Position numbers and translations under genes: made by a program. Of a DNA stretch of 64,000 nt, positions 1 to 12,569 are shown in pieces; position 1 is the stretch's first letter; the number at the start of each line of letters is the position of its first letter. The notes beneath the pieces are model-generated. The model was not told where the DNA came from. It worked only from the letters and a program-made list of their open reading frames with translations, and did not search any database. The DNA is from Zea mays (lineage: Eukaryota > Streptophyta > Magnoliopsida > Poales > Poaceae), in NCBI RefSeq assembly GCF_902167145.1, contig NC_050097.1, positions 140,331,982 to 140,395,981 of the forward strand, given 5' to 3'.

Positions 1-678
1 CTACAAGGTAGTACTTATTTGAAAAATGAAATCAAATTACTATTGTAAAATATAAATAATTATAGTTCACAAGATAGTATTATAAAATTACCTTTAGGAG
101 GGACATGAAAAGAAGCAAAGTTTGCCAATGCATGATTAAGGATCCATGTGTCATGTGCTGGACCCGCCCATCCAACAACCACAAATGTAAACCTCATGTC
201 AAAGTCACATATCGCAAGTACATTTTGCGATGTATATCCATGATGACAAGTATAGTTAATCACCTTATCAGCTGGTATCAGCTGGCACAACTAACTTAGT
301 ATGTGATCCATCTATTGCTCCAATGGCACCTTTGAAATAAGGCCAGAAACGATCTTCTTTCAACTTCTCATGTTCATAGCTAAATGTTGGATCCTTTGGT
401 TTCACGTTTTCTTTTCCTAACTGAAGCAAACACTTCAATACTTCCTTGAACTTCATGTGAATCGTCCATGTGGACTGTACAAAACAGTTTTCTGCTTGGG
501 AAAAAGATTGTGGCCCTCCAACAATCAATAGAAACATTGCTAGTGACTCAGTTGATGTAATAATATGAGTCAATTTCAAACCATAAGAAGAGACCAATAA
601 ATCATGAAGTGCCTTAAAAACATCAGGTTTCATTCTAAACATCTTATAAAAATATCTTAGACGATTGAAACATCTCAT
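1..678 (-). pseudogene. PIF/Harbinger-type transposase fragment (HARBI1-like nuclease), frameshifted and cut by the window edge
   Basis: Two minus-strand reading frames (268-678, then 60-290) together resemble the N-terminal helical region and the DDE nuclease of plant PIF/Harbinger transposases. The first catalytic aspartate is visible in GAIDGSH (about residue 121 of the first frame). The second is expected in the AHDTWIL segment of the next frame. The third acidic residue would lie beyond the left edge. The two frames are separated by a 10-bp tandem duplication at 266-285, which shifts the frame by one. No terminal inverted repeats or target duplication are visible, so the element's ends are not defined. 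Family assignment rests on these motifs and the surrounding residues; a domesticated HARBI1-like host gene is an alternative, but the frameshift argues for a dead copy. Confidence 0.75.
266..285. repeat. 10-bp exact tandem duplication that breaks the Harbinger frame
   Basis: TATCAGCTGG occurs twice in direct tandem (266-275 and 276-285). Counting it once keeps the minus-strand transposase frame continuous across the junction, so this duplication is the likely cause of the frameshift. Confidence 0.85.
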
Positions 679-821
679 GACTCATTGATAACCAGACTCT
701 GGAGCTTCTATTTGTCTATACCTTTGTGGAAACACCACTGATTATACAAGCTGCCTAAATTTCTAAGAATTGCATTGTGCTATGATAATTCAGCAAGTAA
801 GCAAAGAGATTCTTGGCCCTT
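679..821. other. Short spacer, nothing recognised
   Basis: This sits between the transposase fragment and the first copia LTR. I see no reading frame or known repeat end in it. Confidence 0.5.
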
Positions 822-2123
822 TGTAAGGAAAATGGACCCTGGCCCATTTGTCTAAATGATTTTGGTGTTTGATGATCAACATAATCTATGGACTAATGTG
901 TTTGCTAGTGTTCATGTTTGTAGTTCACACGATGCTAAAGTGAATTGGACTAAGGCATTGAGGAAGCAATACCTCAAAAGAAGGCATTATGAAGACCATA
1001 AGTGAAGATCAACAAGTATCAAGCAAAGTCCAAGATATAAAGAAAAGTGTTGCCACTAGCGGACCGTCCGGCTGAGAGCACGAGACTGTCGGGTGCCACA
1101 CCATCAAACTGTCCGGTGCACCAGGGAACAGTAGCCCAACGGCTAGTTCCTGGTTGTGGAGGAGAGCCACCGGACTGTCCGGTGTATGGCTGACAGCGCC
1201 AACGGTCACCTGCTAGATCTAACGACTAGTGGCGCACCGGACATGGCACCAGACTATATGGTGCCTACCAACAGACTGTCCGGTGTGCCACAGAGAGCGG
1301 TTACTTTTCTCCAACGGCTATATTTGAGTTGGGGCCTATATATACTTCACCCAACCTATCATTTGAATGTGTGGGAGCCCAAACAACATACCAAGACATA
1401 TTGTAGACATTTCCAAGTGCTCATACACCCAAGTGCTTAATAGAATCACTCGATGATTAGCGTAGGTGATTTGCAAAGTGCTTATGTTAGTTAGACCGCT
1501 TATGCGCTTGCTCTAGGTGAATCCTAGTTAGTTGAGTGAGTTTAGAAAAGTCACACAACCCCTCGGATTTTGTGCAAGTTACCAAGTGGGGCGAGAGTCT
1601 TGCGAGACCGTGACAACTGAGTTTGTGTCACGGCCGCCACCATGTACCAGAGGGAACAAGGCCCGCGGCGTTTCGGCGGGAAGCTCGATAGTGGAGACGG
1701 CGGGGAGCATCCGAGAGAGATGGAAGCGAAGCACCACTTGTGCGTGGAGAAGGCTTGTGGCTCTCTATGGAGTTACTCGACTGAGGTGCTTGGCCTCGCA
1801 TGGTCGGAACTTGCGTGGTTCCGGATACCTTGGTAAAAATACTGGCGTCATCCATGAGAGTTTGCATGTCTACCTTGCTCTTTACCTTCCACATTTATAT
1901 TAAGTATTTAAGTTTCAATCTCGCCTTTCTAGTTAGATTATTTAGGATTGAAACTTAGGCTTGGCGGTAGAGATAGCAACACTTAGACAAAACCTAGTCT
2001 GGACATTATAGATTGTTTATTTGTATAGGTTTTGCTCTAGGGATTTTATTGTGGTCTAGTTTAGAGATAGTTTTTAGATGTTCTAATTCACCCTCCCCCT
2101 CTTAGGCATCACCGTTTCCTACA
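822..2123 (+). mobile_element. 5' LTR of copia-1 (Maximus/SIRE-like Ty1/copia)
   Basis: The LTR starts TGTAAGGAAAATGGACC and ends in CTACA, about 1,302 bp. The start aligns with the copia-2 LTR at 8041 (same order of TGATTTTGGTG, GATCAAC/CCAACAC and TTTGCTAG blocks), showing a related family. The middle (about 1060-1290) has imperfect CCGGACTGTCCGGTG palindromes. A tRNA-type primer binding site follows two bases after the end, and gag follows that. No matching 3' LTR is present in the window, so the element is 3'-truncated. The start is inferred by alignment with copia-2 and could be off by a few bases. Confidence 0.75.
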
Positions 2124-2125
2124 AG

Positions 2126-2137
2126 TGGTATCAAAGC
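2126..2137 (+). promoter_or_regulatory. Primer binding site of copia-1
   Basis: TGGTATCAAAGC lies immediately after the LTR end. It is close to the TGGTATCAGAGC complement of the initiator methionine tRNA used by most plant LTR retrotransposons. Confidence 0.75.
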
Positions 2138-2203
2138 CGGTTTGGCTCATTTGAAACGTTTTAACTTCACCGCTAATCGAGCCAACACTTTTAGAAGAAG
2201 GGG

Positions 2204-2868
2204 ATGAATACCCATAGGCCACCACACTTCAATAGCACTAACTTCCCATATTATAGTGCTAGAATGGCTTGTTACCTAGAAGTCGTTGATCTGGGTGTTT
2301 GGAGAGTCACTCGTGATGGGATGAAACCACCTAAGAATCCCGAGAAACTCACCACAAGTGAAGAAAAAGAAATTCATTTGAATGCTAGAGCAAAAATTTG
2401 CTTGTATGAATCTCTTAGCATGGAAATTTTCAATCAAGTTTTACATTAAAAATTGCTAATGAGATTTGGCTAAAATTGCATGATCTCTATGACGGCACAT
2501 CCAATGTCCGTGAGCAAAAACATTGCCTAGTCTTAAATGATTACAATTCTTTTGCTATGAAAGATAATGAGCTTGTTCGAGCCATGTATTCTCATTTGAA
2601 TCCAATCATCAATGAGTTCAATTCTATTGGAATTAATAAGCTAGGTGATGCGGACATTGTGAGGAAGATTATCTCCCTACTGCCAGAACAAAGATATGGG
2701 AGCATCATCACTATTCTTCACAACATGGAGGACTTGAGTACAATGATCCCGATAATTGTGATCGGAAAGATTGCATCATTTGAAATGTCGCAAAAGATGG
2801 GTCAAGAGGAGCCAACTTCTTTAAGGCCATATGCTTTTGCATGTGATGAAAAGAAAGGCAAGAAGAAG
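2204..2868 (+). pseudogene. copia-1 gag, first segment
   Basis: The frame opening at 2204 carries the N-terminal UBN2-type Gag region (FNSTNFPYYSARMACYLE), as in copia capsids. It stops at 2449 and the homology continues in another frame from 2476, so there is a frameshift near 2450. The second frame runs through the helical Gag body to a lysine-rich stretch (KKGKKK) and is then cut at 2868 by the solo LTR. The same Gag continues at 7976-8040 and again at 28977-29219. In the intact element these three pieces would be contiguous. Product: nucleocapsid/capsid of a Ty1/copia element, non-functional here. Confidence 0.8.
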
Positions 2869-5800
2869 TGTCGCAGAACCTCCCAAGTTATCAGGCCCAC
2901 ATGCACCTGTCCTTGTCTCAAAGACCTCAGACGACTATGCATGTGCACCAAACAACTTAACAGGATCTGTCCGAGTGCCCCGAGGACCCCGGATAAACGA
3001 CTTACCGCCAAGATCGCAAGATTAAGTAAACACAAATCACACACCAACATTTGCAGCGGAAATAAATTCTTTATTGCAAAATGATTACATGTTACAATAA
3101 GTTTACATTATACAATTATCGGAGTGATTACAAAAGAAAATGATTAAAAAGAATTACAATTTAAAATGTATAAAATATTTATAAGTTTTAAAATACATGC
3201 TAGCTTAAGTGACAATCCTCAATAGAGAAACTAAAGACGGGATATACTTATAGAAGAAGGCCGAGCCTACCGGCACTTAGCACCATCCACAACAGAACAA
3301 AATTACAACCTGAAAAACAACAGGGAATAAAACCCTGAGTACGCAATTACTCAGCAAGACTTACCCGACTAAAGAAAAGACTCTCAAGGGTATGCTGGTT
3401 TGTTGGGAATCAAGGTAAAGCTCATCAAGTTTCAAAGACTCGTTTTTGCAGAAAAGCTTACTAGTAGTGGATCCTTATGCCAAAGTTTTACTTCACAGAT
3501 TAAGTACTTTTCCTGAATCTAGATTTGCCTAATCTAGAGCATTCACTTGTCCTACACTAGCTTCATTTTAGCAGCTTTAGTTTCACTTGTTATCTACGAT
3601 GAGGGTCGAAGATCCAGTCTTCATATCCGAGAAGTTCGGCGATCCGAATCGATTAATACCCAGCTGGGGATCTCCAACCACACGACATATGTAGCACTTA
3701 ACCCTTGCATATGTCAACTCGCCACCGGGTTTCTCAAGACCAGAACGGGTCCCCGCCAACCGAGAGCTCAGTACCCCACCATCCAGCCTCTTGCCAGGTG
3801 GATACACGATACTCTCGCCATCTCTCCACTCCCATTGCGGGCCGGCCTTTCTGGTATTGGTCCAGCCGAGGCTAAGCTTACCCATGATGAGGCATGTGGC
3901 CAGTTAAAGGGTCCTAGATCAGCAGGCCAACAATCGGAACGGTCCTTAATCGACACAGACGGGCGACCTTTCCTGCTCAACGTCTGGTCTCATCTTATTA
4001 TTTAACACCCAAACCATGTACCTGACAGAGGTACAATACTCGAATAATGAATTCATCATCGCGAGTGATGCCTTCATTATTGCAAGTTCCTTTTTCATAA
4101 AACCCATATCCAGTGTTGCACAACATTCTTTTTAAAAGAAACAACTTTTAGTTTCTAAGCAGGGCTAAGCCTCATTAGTTCTCTTTATAAAATAGGTATC
4201 AAGGAATAGTAATCAAATTCCAAGGAATGGCAATGCATCAATTGTTTCATCACTCAACTCCTATCACCTAATGCAGCATATAAGTGATAAAAGTTTTAAA
4301 ACAACAAGGAGGTGGCAAATGCACCGGGGCTTGCCTGGGATAACACTACGTTAGTGTTGTTAGATGACGTTCACTTGGCAATCATCTCACATCCTGACGC
4401 TTGATCCGATCACGCAAATCTTCAAGTTTATTCATAAGTATCCCTTGCGAAGAAGCCCACGCTTAACACCATATTGTGGTCGACTCAGCTCTGGTCCTCC
4501 ATATTACATGATCCCTTAATGTACCTAAATGATATGCATAATGCACATGAGCATGGGCAAAAAAAACACAATATATATAATCTATACTAAAGAGGATAAC
4601 ACTTAAAACAAACATTACAACCCTTGAGGGTAACTACTAGATACATTTAATTCTATATCACTCATGACCTTCTAGTCAAATGGACCTAACCAGATATCAA
4701 GAAAGCAATACATCATTTTTAGACAACAAGGCATTTGATCAAGCATTTATTTGCACTACGTAAGCATAGGGACATAGACAAAGCTAATCCCAAGTCACAC
4801 GTATTGTAATCAATGAATTACTAGTTAATTAAGTTGCACGATCATTACTACCTGGATACCTTACTCTCCAAACAAAAACTCAAGTACCAGTATGAGAAGG
4901 CCTAGAGATATACAAATCCACAATACTATCCCTTACTAACTTTCTATTAGTAATGGAGAACACTTAAACGACATGACTTGATAGAATCAATATGACAAAC
5001 CACTAATGAACCATAAGTAAATCTCCATCTATGACATTTACTCAATCAACAAATATTAAATATGACAATTACTAAAACAAGCCATCACTTCATCAATTAA
5101 GAATAAAAAATTGACTAATCCAACCTAGCCAAACAAGAATGACTCCAAACAATCAATTTATGATTAACACATGAAGATTTTGGACAGCAGTACAGCAGTC
5201 AACAGTTTTGCTCATAACTTACAAAATATGCATCCAAAAATAGTAAACTAAGACTTTCTACAAAGCTTAGAAAGTCCTCTATAACTCTTATATTATCATC
5301 ACAACATGATTCGACAGTTTGAATGGTCAAACAGTGCTAAACTTTAATTCTGTCCAGATTTGGACAGAATTCGGTTCTTCATTTCAAAAATTCATAACTG
5401 AAGTTTCAGAAATCCAAATCAGGTGATCCTAGACTTCTTAGAAAGCTAGTAGAATTGTCTACAATTCATTTATAATCATCTCAAGGCGATTCAATGTGTA
5501 TCGAAGTCAGTTAATACAAACAAGCATTGCTGTCCAGATTTTGACAACTTCAAACATCACATTTTAAACAGCCATAACCTGACTTCTAGACCACCAAAAA
5601 GGGTGATCCAAAATTTGTTGGAAAGCTTAGGAAAAGTACTACAATTCTCCTATAATTACTAAGAGCTGATTCTCAGTTTTACTTAATCAAACAATCCAAT
5701 TTTCGAAACATGTACAGAATTTGGACAGATTCTGAAACTGGACTTGGAAAATTCATAACTCTCAAACTACTAGACCTATGACCATGATATTTTTATACTA

Positions 5801-7975
5801 GTAAGATGAAGAAGTTATCTACATCTTTTATATATAACACATTCACAGAAAACATGGTTTACTTTACTAAACTAGCTGCTTACGTAAAACTGGTCATGCA
5901 ACATTAAACAGCAAGCATCACACATGTTCTTAAAAACTTAGAATTCTCTAGTACTTTATTATAAATTAAAGCTAAGATCACCTACTTAATTACACTATAC
6001 ATATACATATTCACCCAAGTATATTCCACATAATATATCATCACAAAAAGAACTCGTCTTAATCATACTACACATATACCTAAAGAATTTACTCTCCTTT
6101 GACATGTTCATTCACCAACTATCGCACATGTGGACAACAATGAATCTGAAAGTCGACACACCATATGCTTGCGCTACAAACAAGAAAATCATCAACCACA
6201 ACTCTAATCAATACAACGATCAAATTAACTAAATAGAGTAGCGAACAGGCTCACCGACCCGAAGATCCGCGAGAAAGGCGAGGTTCCCGGTTCGGACCTT
6301 ACATCGAACACTTAGTAGGCGGCGCTCACTTCGCTTTCTCCTTCACAAATCCGGGGATTTCTCCTTAAATCTAGGGCGTGGCGAGGAAAACGCTGGTGAG
6401 GTTTTAAGAGTCGACGATCAATTGGTGGTACTGTCGGGGCGTGTCCACGACGACGGCTGGTAACCGGAAAGGTGGGGTAGGACCGAAATAGTGGCAAGCC
6501 AGAGCAGCAGGCGAGGGCGCAGGGAGCTGATGCATGCGTGGAGACGAGGGACACGCAAGGGGCGAGCTCTACGCTGGCAAACGCTGGAGCTCGATGGGTA
6601 AGGCACAAGCGAAGGAGAGCGCGGCCAAGGGGAGGAGCTCGACCACCGGTAGCCACAGCGAGTGTAGCAGCATGCGAGCGTCAGCGCAGGGACAAGTGAC
6701 GATGGAGCAGGGCCTGTGCGGTGCCGAAGCGAAGCAAAGAACGTGTGTGAGGGGAGATAAATGCCACACCCGGAAGATGCTTCCAGGGATCGCTCATCTC
6801 AGAATAAAGAAAGGAGCAGCAACGTGGATGGACCAGAGGAAACGTACGTGGAATAGATGAAGATGACGTGCATAGGAAAGAGATAAGCTTCCTTCGTTGG
6901 CTTGATTTGGATCAGGGAGAAGGATACGTGGCTGAGATAAGAACGATGGAAAATACCAGAAGTGGGACAGCATACGTACTCAAGAAAAATAACAGCAGAG
7001 ATAGAAGATTGGAACTTTCTTTTTCCTTAATTATTATATAATCTTCTTTCCGATGTATTTTTAGCGCAATAATTATTCCCTGTTTGAATCTATGGCTATG
7101 ATTTATCTTAATTGGAATTTATATTGCAGAATTTTAAACAATTCGTGTTTAGGAATTCAGATCTGGACAAGATACAAGTAGATTGGATCAAAATGCTGGG
7201 CAAGATACAAGCAGATTGGATCAAAATGCTGTTAGGATACGATATTATTTTTCTCGGGCTCTGGAATAGGAAACTGATTCGGCTAACCGTTGTTCTCGTT
7301 TCATTTAGTTTAGGTTCATTTTATTTAAAAAGCCTGCTCTTATTAGTGTCTACAGAATTCGTAAAAACCACTCAAATAAGAGCAAAATATTTAGATGACG
7401 TTTTCAATCGGCCTTATTCGATTAATTTTAAACTGGCACCAGACTTGACACTTTATGAAATAAATAAATATTAAACTACGCGAGCCGAACACGACATCGC
7501 AATGGGAATCCCTCCGGAGACGATGTCAGCATCGTCACGGGAGCGAGGTGTAGACGGATTAAACCAGACGAGATCAAATTCGATATTTTAGTCGACGTTT
7601 GATTTAGTTGAATTTAGACGAATTCCGTTCGCTACTCGAACACTCGACTTAGAGAACAATTCAATTAATGTGCTGGCGCATTACTCTTTTCGGACAGCGC
7701 GGGGCTCCAATATTTTACATAAAATCAGAAGTTTTCTGATTTTGATATTCACTTACGCGCGTGATCCGAACAGTTCAAAATTCGCCAGTGACGAAAATTC
7801 GATAATACAAAAGCTTCATGAACCCCCTTTTTTGCTTAAATTATGGAAATGAAAACGGCGCCAAACTTGAACTTTTGCGAGATGATTAAAATTTAGCATC
7901 TGTTTTATCCACTGATATTACGTGCTTAAATCCATACTCGTTGTCGAGCGGAATATAAACACCTGGGGTGTTACA
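2869..7975 (-). mobile_element. 5.1-kb solo LTR, gypsy (chromovirus/Tekay-like), minus orientation
   Basis: The segment starts TGTCGCAGAACC and ends GGGGTGTTACA, and is flanked by perfect 5-bp duplications AGAAG (2864-2868 and 7976-7980). On the minus strand it begins TGTAACACCCC, the usual start of plant chromovirus LTRs. Removing it joins the copia-1 gag in frame (KKGKKK to SPTPSSSS). I see no second copy of its ends inside, no primer binding site and no gag/pol, so a solo LTR left by LTR-LTR recombination fits best. It contains several AT-rich blocks with repeated variants of CAGATTTGGACAG (about 5190-5750) and a GC-rich block (6300-6860), which produce spurious frames. At 5,107 bp it is long for a single LTR; an unrecognised nested insertion inside is possible. 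Confidence 0.75.
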
Positions 7976-8040
7976 AGAAGTCTCCCACTCCAAGCTCCTC
8001 AAGTGAAGAAGAGGAAGAAGAAAAATGTGATGATGATGAT
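7976..8040 (+). pseudogene. copia-1 gag, second segment (Glu/Asp-rich)
   Basis: This is 65 bp encoding SPTPSSSSEEEEEEKCDDDD in the continuation of the 2868 frame, after the target duplication AGAAG. It is cut at 8040 by the LTR of copia-2. Acidic serine-rich linkers of this kind lie before the zinc knuckle in this Gag family, and the knuckle is found at 29132 on the far side of copia-2. Confidence 0.8.
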
Positions 8041-9960
8041 TGAAAGGGAAATAGGCTTACACCTTTTCCTAATTGATTTTGGTGGTTGAATTGCCCAACA
8101 CAAATAATTGGACTAACTAGTTTGCTCTAGATTATGAGTTCTACAGGTGCCAAAGGTTCACAACAAACCAATAAAAAGACCGAAAAAGGATTCAAAGATA
8201 GAGAGCAAAAGTCAGCCGATGTGTGCCCTGTTCTGGCGCATCGGACTGTCTGGTGTGCCACCGGACAGTGTCTGGTGCCCCACCAGATAGTGTCCGGTGC
8301 ACCAGGGACTCCAACTCCGAACTGCTCACCTTCGGGAATTCTGGAGGTCGCTCCGCTATAATTCACCGGACTGTCCGGTGTAGCACCGGACAGTGTCCGG
8401 TGGCGCACCGGACTGTCCGGTGTAGGGATGGCAGTGGGTAAGGTACCCAGTGGGCACACTAAGCCATACCCATACCCACTAGGAAAAAATTGATCCATAC
8501 CCATACCCACTACCCATCATGGGTACAAAATTACGCCATACCCATACCCACCATGGGTAGCGGGTACCCATCGGGTATCCATACCCATTAACATTACGAT
8601 AGACATGATCATTTGAATCGCAAAAATAAGTACCAGCATAACAAATGTATCGAACACAACATATTTTATCATAGGTTCAACAATATTCAACATTAAATGG
8701 CAACATCATGCCTTCAAATCACACAAAACATAGCATTGATTCTACAAAAATGTGGACAAAATCATGCCTTCAAATCTAATTGTTCAATACACAATACTTA
8801 ATATTTGAATATATATAAGACTTCTAAGCTATTGGATATTAGCGGGTTAGCAAATCCGGACCCACGCGTTAGGGTTTTAGGGTTAGCAAATAGCGAGAGC
8901 AAATTCTTTTTATATGAGACATATAAATCTGGACCCACGTGTCATATATTAGCGGGTATGGGGCAAAAGAGAACATACCCACGCCCACCGTACCCGATGG
9001 GCATAACAAATGACCCAATAAAATACCCATGGGTATCAAAATCCGCCATACCCGTGCCCTAATAAGGTTTTTACCCATCGGGTTTCGGGTACCCATTGCC
9101 ATCCCTAGTCCGGTGTGCCAGCGGAGCAACGGGTACTTCGCGCTAACGGTCGTCTGCAGAAGGCATTAAATGCACTACAGTGCGCGCCAGAGTCAGAGCA
9201 GAGCCAGATGGCGCACCGGACACTGAACTGTGCCTGTCCGGTGGCCTAGAAGACAGAAGCTCCAACGGTCGGAATCCAACGGTTTGGTGACGTGGCAGGC
9301 GCACCAGATAGTGTCCGGTGGCGCACCGGACTGTCCGGTGCGCCATGCGACAGCAGCCTTCACCAAACGGCTAGTTTGGTGGTTGGGGCTATAAATACCC
9401 CAACCACCCTCCACTCATTGCATCCAAGTTTTCTGACTTCCCACACCTTACAAGAGATATAGCATTCAATACAAGACACACCAAAGAGATCAAATCCTCT
9501 CCCAAGTCCATAGATCATTCCAAATCAAATAGTGACTAGTGAGAGAGTGATTTGTGTTCATTTGAGCTCTTGCGCTTGGATTGCTTCTTTTTCTCATTCT
9601 TTCTTGTGATCAACTCAATTGTAACCGAGGCAAGAGACACCAATTGTGTGGTGGTCCTTGCGGGGACTTTGTGTCCCGTTTGATTGAGAAGAGAAGCTCA
9701 CTCGATCTAAGTGACCGTTTGAGAGAGGGAAAGGGTTGAAAGAGACCCGGTCTTTGTGACCACCTCAACGGGGAGTAGGTTTGCAAGAACCGAACCTCGG
9801 TAAAACAAATCATCGTGTCTCACTCTTTATTTGCCCGGGATTTGTTTTTCACCCTCTCTCTCGGACTCGTTCATATTTCTAACGCTAACCCGGCTTGTAG
9901 TTGTGCTTAAGTTTATAAATTTTAGATTCGCCCTATTCACCCCCCTCTAGGCGACTTTCA
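8041..9960 (+). repeat. copia-2 5' LTR (interrupted by hAT element)
   Basis: It begins TGAAAGGGAAATAGG and ends GGCGACTTTCA; about 1.23 kb without the hAT insertion at 8423-9107. It is the direct repeat of 16643-17822 + 28927-28976. It holds a cluster of CACCGGAC/GTCCGGTG palindromes between 8230 and 9345. Relative to the 3' LTR it has one extra palindromic block near 8275 and lacks one near 9245. Confidence 0.9.
8423..9107. mobile_element. 685-bp non-autonomous hAT-type element in the copia-2 5' LTR
   Basis: The terminal inverted repeats are TAGGGATGGCA and TGCCATCCCTA, flanked by a perfect 8-bp target duplication GTCCGGTG (8415-8422 and 9108-9115). The 3' LTR of the same copia element has the uninterrupted site, which proves the insertion. 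Subterminal regions are packed with GGGTA/TACCC motifs (GGGTACCCA and similar). There is no transposase. A related 520-bp copy lies at 37105-37624 and a one-ended relic ends at 40240. Confidence 0.93.
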
Positions 9961-9962
9961 AT

Positions 9963-9974
9963 TGGTATCAGAAC
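9963..9974 (+). promoter_or_regulatory. Primer binding site of copia-2
   Basis: TGGTATCAGAAC starts two bases after the 5' LTR end, complementary to a tRNA 3' end of the initiator-methionine type used in this class. Confidence 0.8.
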
Positions 9975-10089
9975 CCGATGCTTCATTAGAGCTTAACCGC
10001 TCAAAGTAATGTAGGGAGATCACAACAATAAGAAGGATGGATCCCCTTCACGCATTCGATCGCACAAGAGTGGCGAGAAAAAGAAGAAA

Positions 10090-12569
10090 ATGAAGAAAGT
10101 GGTCTACTACGAGACCGACTCTTCCTCGCCCTCTACATTCGGATCCGATTCCGCGTCCGTCACTTCTAAGCGCCAAGAGCGCAAGAAGTATAGTAAGATC
10201 CCCCTATGCTATCCTCGCATTCCTAAGCATACTCCATTACTTTCCGTCCCATTAGGCAAACCACCGACATTTGACGGTGAAGATTATTCTAGGTGGAGTG
10301 ATATGATGAGGTATCACCTAACCTCACTCCACAAAAGTATATGGGATGTTGTTGATTTTGGTGTACAGGTACCATCCGTAGGGATGAAGATTATGATGAG
10401 GACGAGGTGGCCCAAATCGTGCACTTGAACTCCCAAGCCACCACTATACTCCTCACCTCTCTAAGTCAAGAGGAGTATAACAAGGTACAAGGATTGAAGA
10501 GCGCCAAGGAGATTTGGGACGTACTCAAGACCGCGCACGAAGGAGACGAGGTGACAAAAATCACCAAGCGGGAGACGATCGAGGGGGAGCTCGGTCGCTT
10601 CCGGCTTCGCCAAGGGGAGGAGCCACAAGAAATGTACAACCGGCTCAAGACCTTAGTGAACCAAGTGCGCAACCTCGGAAGCACCAAATGGGATGACCAT
10701 AAAATGGTCAAGGTTATTCTTAGATCACTCGTTTTTCTTAACCCTACGCAAGTTCAATTAATACGTGGTGATCCTAGATATACACTAATGTCTCCCGAGG
10801 AAGTAATAGGAAAATTTGTGAGCTTTGAGTTGATGATCAAAGGCTCAAAGAAAATCATCGAGCAAGATACCTCCTCCACACCCGAAGCACAATCGGTCGC
10901 ATTCAAGGCGACAGAGGAGAAGAAGGAAGAGTCTACATCAAGTAGACTCCCCATTGACGCCTCCAAGCTCGACAATGAGGAGATGGCGCTCATCATCAAG
11001 AGCTTCCGCCAAATCCTCAAGCAAAGGAGGGGGAAGGACTACAAATCCCGCTCCAAGAAAGTGTGCTACAAGTGTGGTAAGCCCGGTCACTTTATTGCAA
11101 AATGTCCATTATCAAGTGACAGTGACAGGGATAACGACAAGAAGGGCAAGAGGAGAGAAAAAAAGAGGTACCACAAGAAGAGGGGCGGCGATGCCCATGT
11201 GTGCCGCGAGTGGGACTCCGACGAGAGCTCCACCGACTCCTCCTCCGACGAGGACGCCACCAACATCGCCGTCACCAAAGGACTCCTCTTCCCCAACGTC
11301 GGCCACAAGTGCCTCATGGCAAAGAACGGCAAAAGGAAGAAGGTAAAATCAAGATCCTCCACTAAATATGCATCCACTAGTGATGAAGATAACTCTAGTG
11401 ATGAGGAGGATAGTTTGCGCACCCTTTTTGCCAACCTAAACATGCAACAAAAGGAGAATTTAAATGAATTAATTAGTGCTATTCATGAGAAGGATGAACT
11501 CTTGGACACCCAAGAGGACTTCCTAATTAAGGAAAATAAAAAGCATGTTAAGGTTAAAAATGCTTACGCTCTAGAAGTAGAAAAATGTGAAAAGCTATCT
11601 AGTGAGTTAAGCACTTGCCATGATATTATTGCCAACCTTAGAAATGAGAATGCTAAAATAATTGCTAAGGTTGATTCAAATGTATGTGATGATTCAATTT
11701 CCAATCTTAGAGATGATAATGTTAGTTTACTTGCTAAGATTAAAGAATTGAATGTCTCTCTTGCTAGCCTTAGAAACGAGAATGAAAAATTAATTGCTAA
11801 GGCTAAGGACTTAGATGTTTGCAATGTTACCATTTCCAATCTTAGAAGTGAAAATGACATTTTACATGCTAAGATTGTTGAACTAAAATCTTGCAAACCC
11901 TCTACATCTACCGTTGAGCATGTTTCCATTTGCACTAGATGTAGAGACATTAATGTTTATGCTATTCATGATCACCTAGCTTTAATTAAGAAACAAAATG
12001 ATCACATAGCTCAACTTAATGCCAAAATTAATGAGCATGACTTAGAAAATGAAATATTTAAATTTGCTAGAAGCATGCTCTATAGTGGGAGACGCCCTAG
12101 CATCAAGGATGGCATTGGCTTCCAAAAGGGAGACAATGTCAAACTTAATGCCTCGCCTAAAAGTTTGTCTAACTTTGTTAAGGGCAAGGCTCCCATGCCT
12201 CAGGATAACGAGGGATACATTTTGTACCCTGCCGGTTATCCCGAGCACAAAATTAGGAGAATTCACTCTAGGAAGTCTCACTCTGGCCCTAATCATGCTT
12301 TTATGTATAAGGTTTAGACATCTAGCTCTAGGCAATCAACCCGTGCAAAATTGCCTAAGAAGAAAACTCCTATTGCATCAAATGATTCTAACATTTCATT
12401 TAAAACTTTTGATGCATCTTATGTTTTAACTAACAAATCCGGCAAGGTAGTTGCCAAATATGTTGGGGGCAAACACAAGGGGTCAAAGAATTGTGTTTGG
12501 GTACCCAAAGTTCTTGTATCTAATGTCAAAGGACCCAAAACCGTTTGGGTACCTAAAATCAAGAACTAA
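10090..12569 (+). pseudogene. copia-2 gag (capsid, zinc knuckle, coiled coil), broken
   Basis: Product: Gag of a Maximus/SIRE-like copia element. The first frame (10090-10428) carries the capsid start (PPTFDGEDYSRWSDMMRYHL). A one-base deletion near 10380 moves the homology to the frame at 10407-12317. That frame has the remaining UBN2 capsid helices, a CCHC knuckle CYKCGKPGHFIAKC (nt 11063-11104), acidic serine stretches and then a long heptad-like coiled coil with repeated SNLRNEN blocks (about nt 11560-11900). An in-frame TAG at 12315 separates a last piece (12351-12569) that ends naturally at TAA. The upstream frame is open before 10090, so the first ATG is not certain. The long coiled-coil tail is typical of this lineage and not of short copia Gags. 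Confidence 0.88.

Noticed and set aside
6312..6860. Frames of about 110 codons in the solo LTR
   Set aside because: No domain, overlapping on both strands, GC-rich LTR block.
9610..9813. Frame repeated at 17517-17720
   Set aside because: It recurs because both lie in copia-2 LTRs; no sign of coding.
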